From: an uncultured Acidimicrobium sp.
Lineage (GTDB): Bacteria; Actinomycetota; Acidimicrobiia; Acidimicrobiales; Ilumatobacteraceae
Direction of reading: 5' to 3'
Length of the DNA stretch: 7,846 bases
Assembly (NCBI GenBank): GCA_903895515.1
Contig: CAITUB010000142.1
Location: 1-7,846, forward strand
Below the pieces are notes generated by a model. It made no database searches. It was not told the origin of the DNA and was given only the letters and a program-made list of their open reading frames with translations. Shown here in pieces: positions 6,408 through 7,846 of the stretch (positions are counted from its first letter, which is position 1; the number at the start of each line of letters is the position of its first letter). The position numbers were made by a program, and so were the translations under genes.

Positions 6408-7526
6408 TTAGGCTTCAACGACGATCAAATTGTGGTTTGCCATATTCATCGAGTCTGGACCACTCGTTGTTGCTACGACAATGTCTTCCAATCGCATGCC
6501 CCACTTACCCGGAATATAAATTCCTGGTTCAACGCTGAATGCATGACCAGCAGCAATGGGCAACTTATTTCCACTCACCATGTATGGGTCTTCGTGGGCT
6601 TCCATGCCAATGCCATGCCCGGTGCGGTGCACGAAATACTCGCCATACCCTGCTTTTTCAATTACTGCGCGCGAGGCGCGATCTACATCTTCACAAGCAT
6701 TTCCCACAATGCCTGCAGCAACACCTGCAGCTTGCGATTCGAATAACACGGCATAGGCGTCGGCAACGTCGCTTGCAATCTGGCCCGTGAACACACACCT
6801 GGTGATGTCGCTGCAATAGCCATTCATCGTTCCACCAAAGTCACAAAGCACAATTTCATTTGCCTGAATCACTCGCGGTCCAGCATGGTGGTGAGGACTT
6901 GCAGCATTCTCTCCTGCCGCAACAATGGCGAAGTTCACCACGTTGTGACCTTCTGCGATTAAGCGCGAAGAAATATCGGCAGATACTGCAGCTTCAGTAC
7001 GACCAATGAGCGGAATCTTTCCCGAATGAAGTTGTGCGGCAACTCTGTCGGCCGCAGCACCTGCAGCGCGAAGGGCAGCAATTTCGCTTGCGTCCTTCGA
7101 CATGCGCAATGCGCCAACCACGTCTACTGCACGAGTGAACGTTGCACCCGGAACATGTGGCAACAACTCCACCAGAAACCGTGCCCACATCTGATCGCCG
7201 ACCGCAATTCGCTTGGCATCGCCCAATAGTTTCGCCACAATCGCAATTGGGTTATCAGTTTCATTCCACGGAACAATTGAAAACACATCTGGTTGTGCAA
7301 CAACTCGCGGCACTTCAAGACGCGGAACCACCATGCTCACGTGTCCAGTGCGTGGAACTACCAGCATGGTTAAACGTTCAAGTGGCATTGCTTCGTAACC
7401 CGACAGATACGGAAGGTCATGACCAACCGAGAGCAACGCCGCATCTACAAGTTGTGCAGTCATTGCAGCGCGAACTTTTGCAATGCGCTCGACGTAATCG
7501 GAAGTGGTGGCAATTGTTGAACTCAC
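6408..7526 (-). CDS. M24 family metallopeptidase, Xaa-Pro dipeptidase/aminopeptidase type (372 aa)
   Basis: This is a cytoplasmic metallopeptidase with the pita-bread fold, expected to cleave bonds next to proline in short peptides. The N-terminal creatinase-like domain covers about 10-140 (YVERIAKVRAAM, then GHDLPYLSGYEA at 35-46), and the catalytic domain about 145-365. All five dinuclear metal ligands are visible: Asp229 (LCDFGGT), Asp240 (YCSDITR), His304 (RTGHGIGMEAHEDP), Glu333 (SVEPGIY) and Glu347 (MRLEDIV). His311 and the PHHH stretch at 211-214 fit substrate-binding histidines. Length fits bacterial prolidase-like proteins (about 350-380). The start is GTG 7526, overlapping the pirin stop as GTGA; the only Shine-Dalgarno-like run is AAGGTGGGG, 11 nt upstream. 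PepQ and PepP cannot be separated by eye. Members can also be creatinase-like, but the context gives no support for that. Confidence 0.93.
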   Translation of the reverse strand: MSSTIATTSDYVERIAKVRAAMTAQLVDAALLSVGHDLPYLSGYEAMPLERLTMLVVPRTGHVSMVVPRLEVPRVVAQPDVFSIVPWNETDNPIAIVAKLLGDAKRIAVGDQMWARFLVELLPHVPGATFTRAVDVVGALRMSKDASEIAALRAAGAAADRVAAQLHSGKIPLIGRTEAAVSADISSRLIAEGHNVVNFAIVAAGENAASPHHHAGPRVIQANEIVLCDFGGTMNGYCSDITRCVFTGQIASDVADAYAVLFESQAAGVAAGIVGNACEDVDRASRAVIEKAGYGEYFVHRTGHGIGMEAHEDPYMVSGNKLPIAAGHAFSVEPGIYIPGKWGMRLEDIVVATTSGPDSMNMANHNLIVVEA

Positions 7527-7846
7527 AGGCTGTTTTTCCCCACCTTCACCAACTTGCCGTCGTTGTATTCCTCAACAGCGGTGATGATCTCTTCCTTTGT
7601 ATTCATGACAAAAGGACCATAGCGAACCATTGGCTCACCAAGCGGCAAGCCACCCATAATCAGAATTTGCGCGGCGGATGTAGTCGCTTCCACCCGCACC
7701 AAACCAGCAGTTCTTTGCAACACCACCATTTCTCCAGAAACACTCGTTGATTCATTCACGCGTGCTTCGCCGTCGAATACATGAATAAGGGCGGTATGTC
7801 CTTCCTCTGGCAACCACTCCACAACATCGCCCACTTCTAAAACGGC
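7523..7846 (-). CDS. Pirin-family protein, C-terminal part (5' end cut by window)
   Basis: The last 107 residues of a pirin (double cupin) protein are visible; the frame is open to the right edge. The C-terminal cupin is recognisable from HTALIHVFDGEARV, then VSGEMVVLQR, and the highly typical end ILIMGGLPLGEPMVRYGPFVMNTKEEI. The metal-binding histidines of pirins lie in the N-terminal cupin outside the window, so metal binding and any quercetin 2,3-dioxygenase-like activity cannot be judged. Pirins are cytoplasmic and often of unclear role (redox or transcription modulation, quercetinase in E. coli YhhW). The TGA at 7525-7523 overlaps the GTG start of the peptidase by 4 nt, which suggests co-translation. 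Confidence 0.92.
   Translation of the reverse strand, partial: AVLEVGDVVEWLPEEGHTALIHVFDGEARVNESTSVSGEMVVLQRTAGLVRVEATTSAAQILIMGGLPLGEPMVRYGPFVMNTKEEIITAVEEYNDGKLVKVGKNSL

Noticed and set aside
7142..7750. 202-codon open frame on the plus strand opposite the peptidase and pirin genes
   Set aside because: Its translation has low complexity, rich in His/Gln/Arg, with no family motif, whereas the opposite strand has intact catalytic motifs; it is a codon-bias shadow.
1..7846. Possible defence, phage, toxin-antitoxin or CRISPR system
   Set aside because: All eight genes but one belong to ordinary metabolic, peptidase or transport families; there are no repeat arrays, nuclease motifs, integrases or small toxin/antitoxin pairs.

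Overview
This window looks like chromosomal DNA from an actinobacterium with a compact genome. My best guess is an Acidimicrobiia-type or other free-living aquatic lineage. The evidence is a luciferase-like oxidoreductase of the F420-dependent type, an asymmetric two-subunit ABC exporter, moderate base composition (G+C about half, judged by eye), GTG starts, and a promoter that would give a leaderless mRNA. The lineage is inference; the window has no rRNA or other marker gene. I saw no mobile element, CRISPR array, phage gene, tRNA or rRNA.

The layout is eight protein genes, two of them cut by the window edges. On the minus strand, reading leftward from position 4202, four genes are packed head to tail: a TesB-type acyl-CoA thioesterase, a luciferase-like (probably F420-dependent) oxidoreductase, a full ABC exporter half-transporter, and the start of its partner half-transporter, which runs off the left edge. 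Spacings are a 4-nt ATGA overlap, 15 nt and 1 nt, so they are probably one transcript. Diverging from this block across 52 nt is a plus-strand amidase-signature hydrolase (4255-5658).

The amidase meets a second minus-strand block tail to tail, and the two stop codons overlap. That block, reading leftward from the right edge, holds the C-terminal part of a pirin-family protein, an M24 metallopeptidase of the Xaa-Pro type (4-nt GTGA overlap), and an unidentified multi-pass membrane protein after a 12-nt gap.

Only about 80 of 7846 bases are outside genes, so no stretch of 300 bases lacks a gene. Most genes are housekeeping or catabolic families. The points most worth a second look are the unrecognised membrane protein with a Gly-His-Trp-Tyr motif, the degenerate ATP site of the exporter, the placement of thioesterase and oxidoreductase genes upstream of an exporter pair, the amidase promoter, and the amidase/membrane-protein junction with its 9-bp tandem duplication. 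I did not find convincing evidence of a new defence or mobile system.
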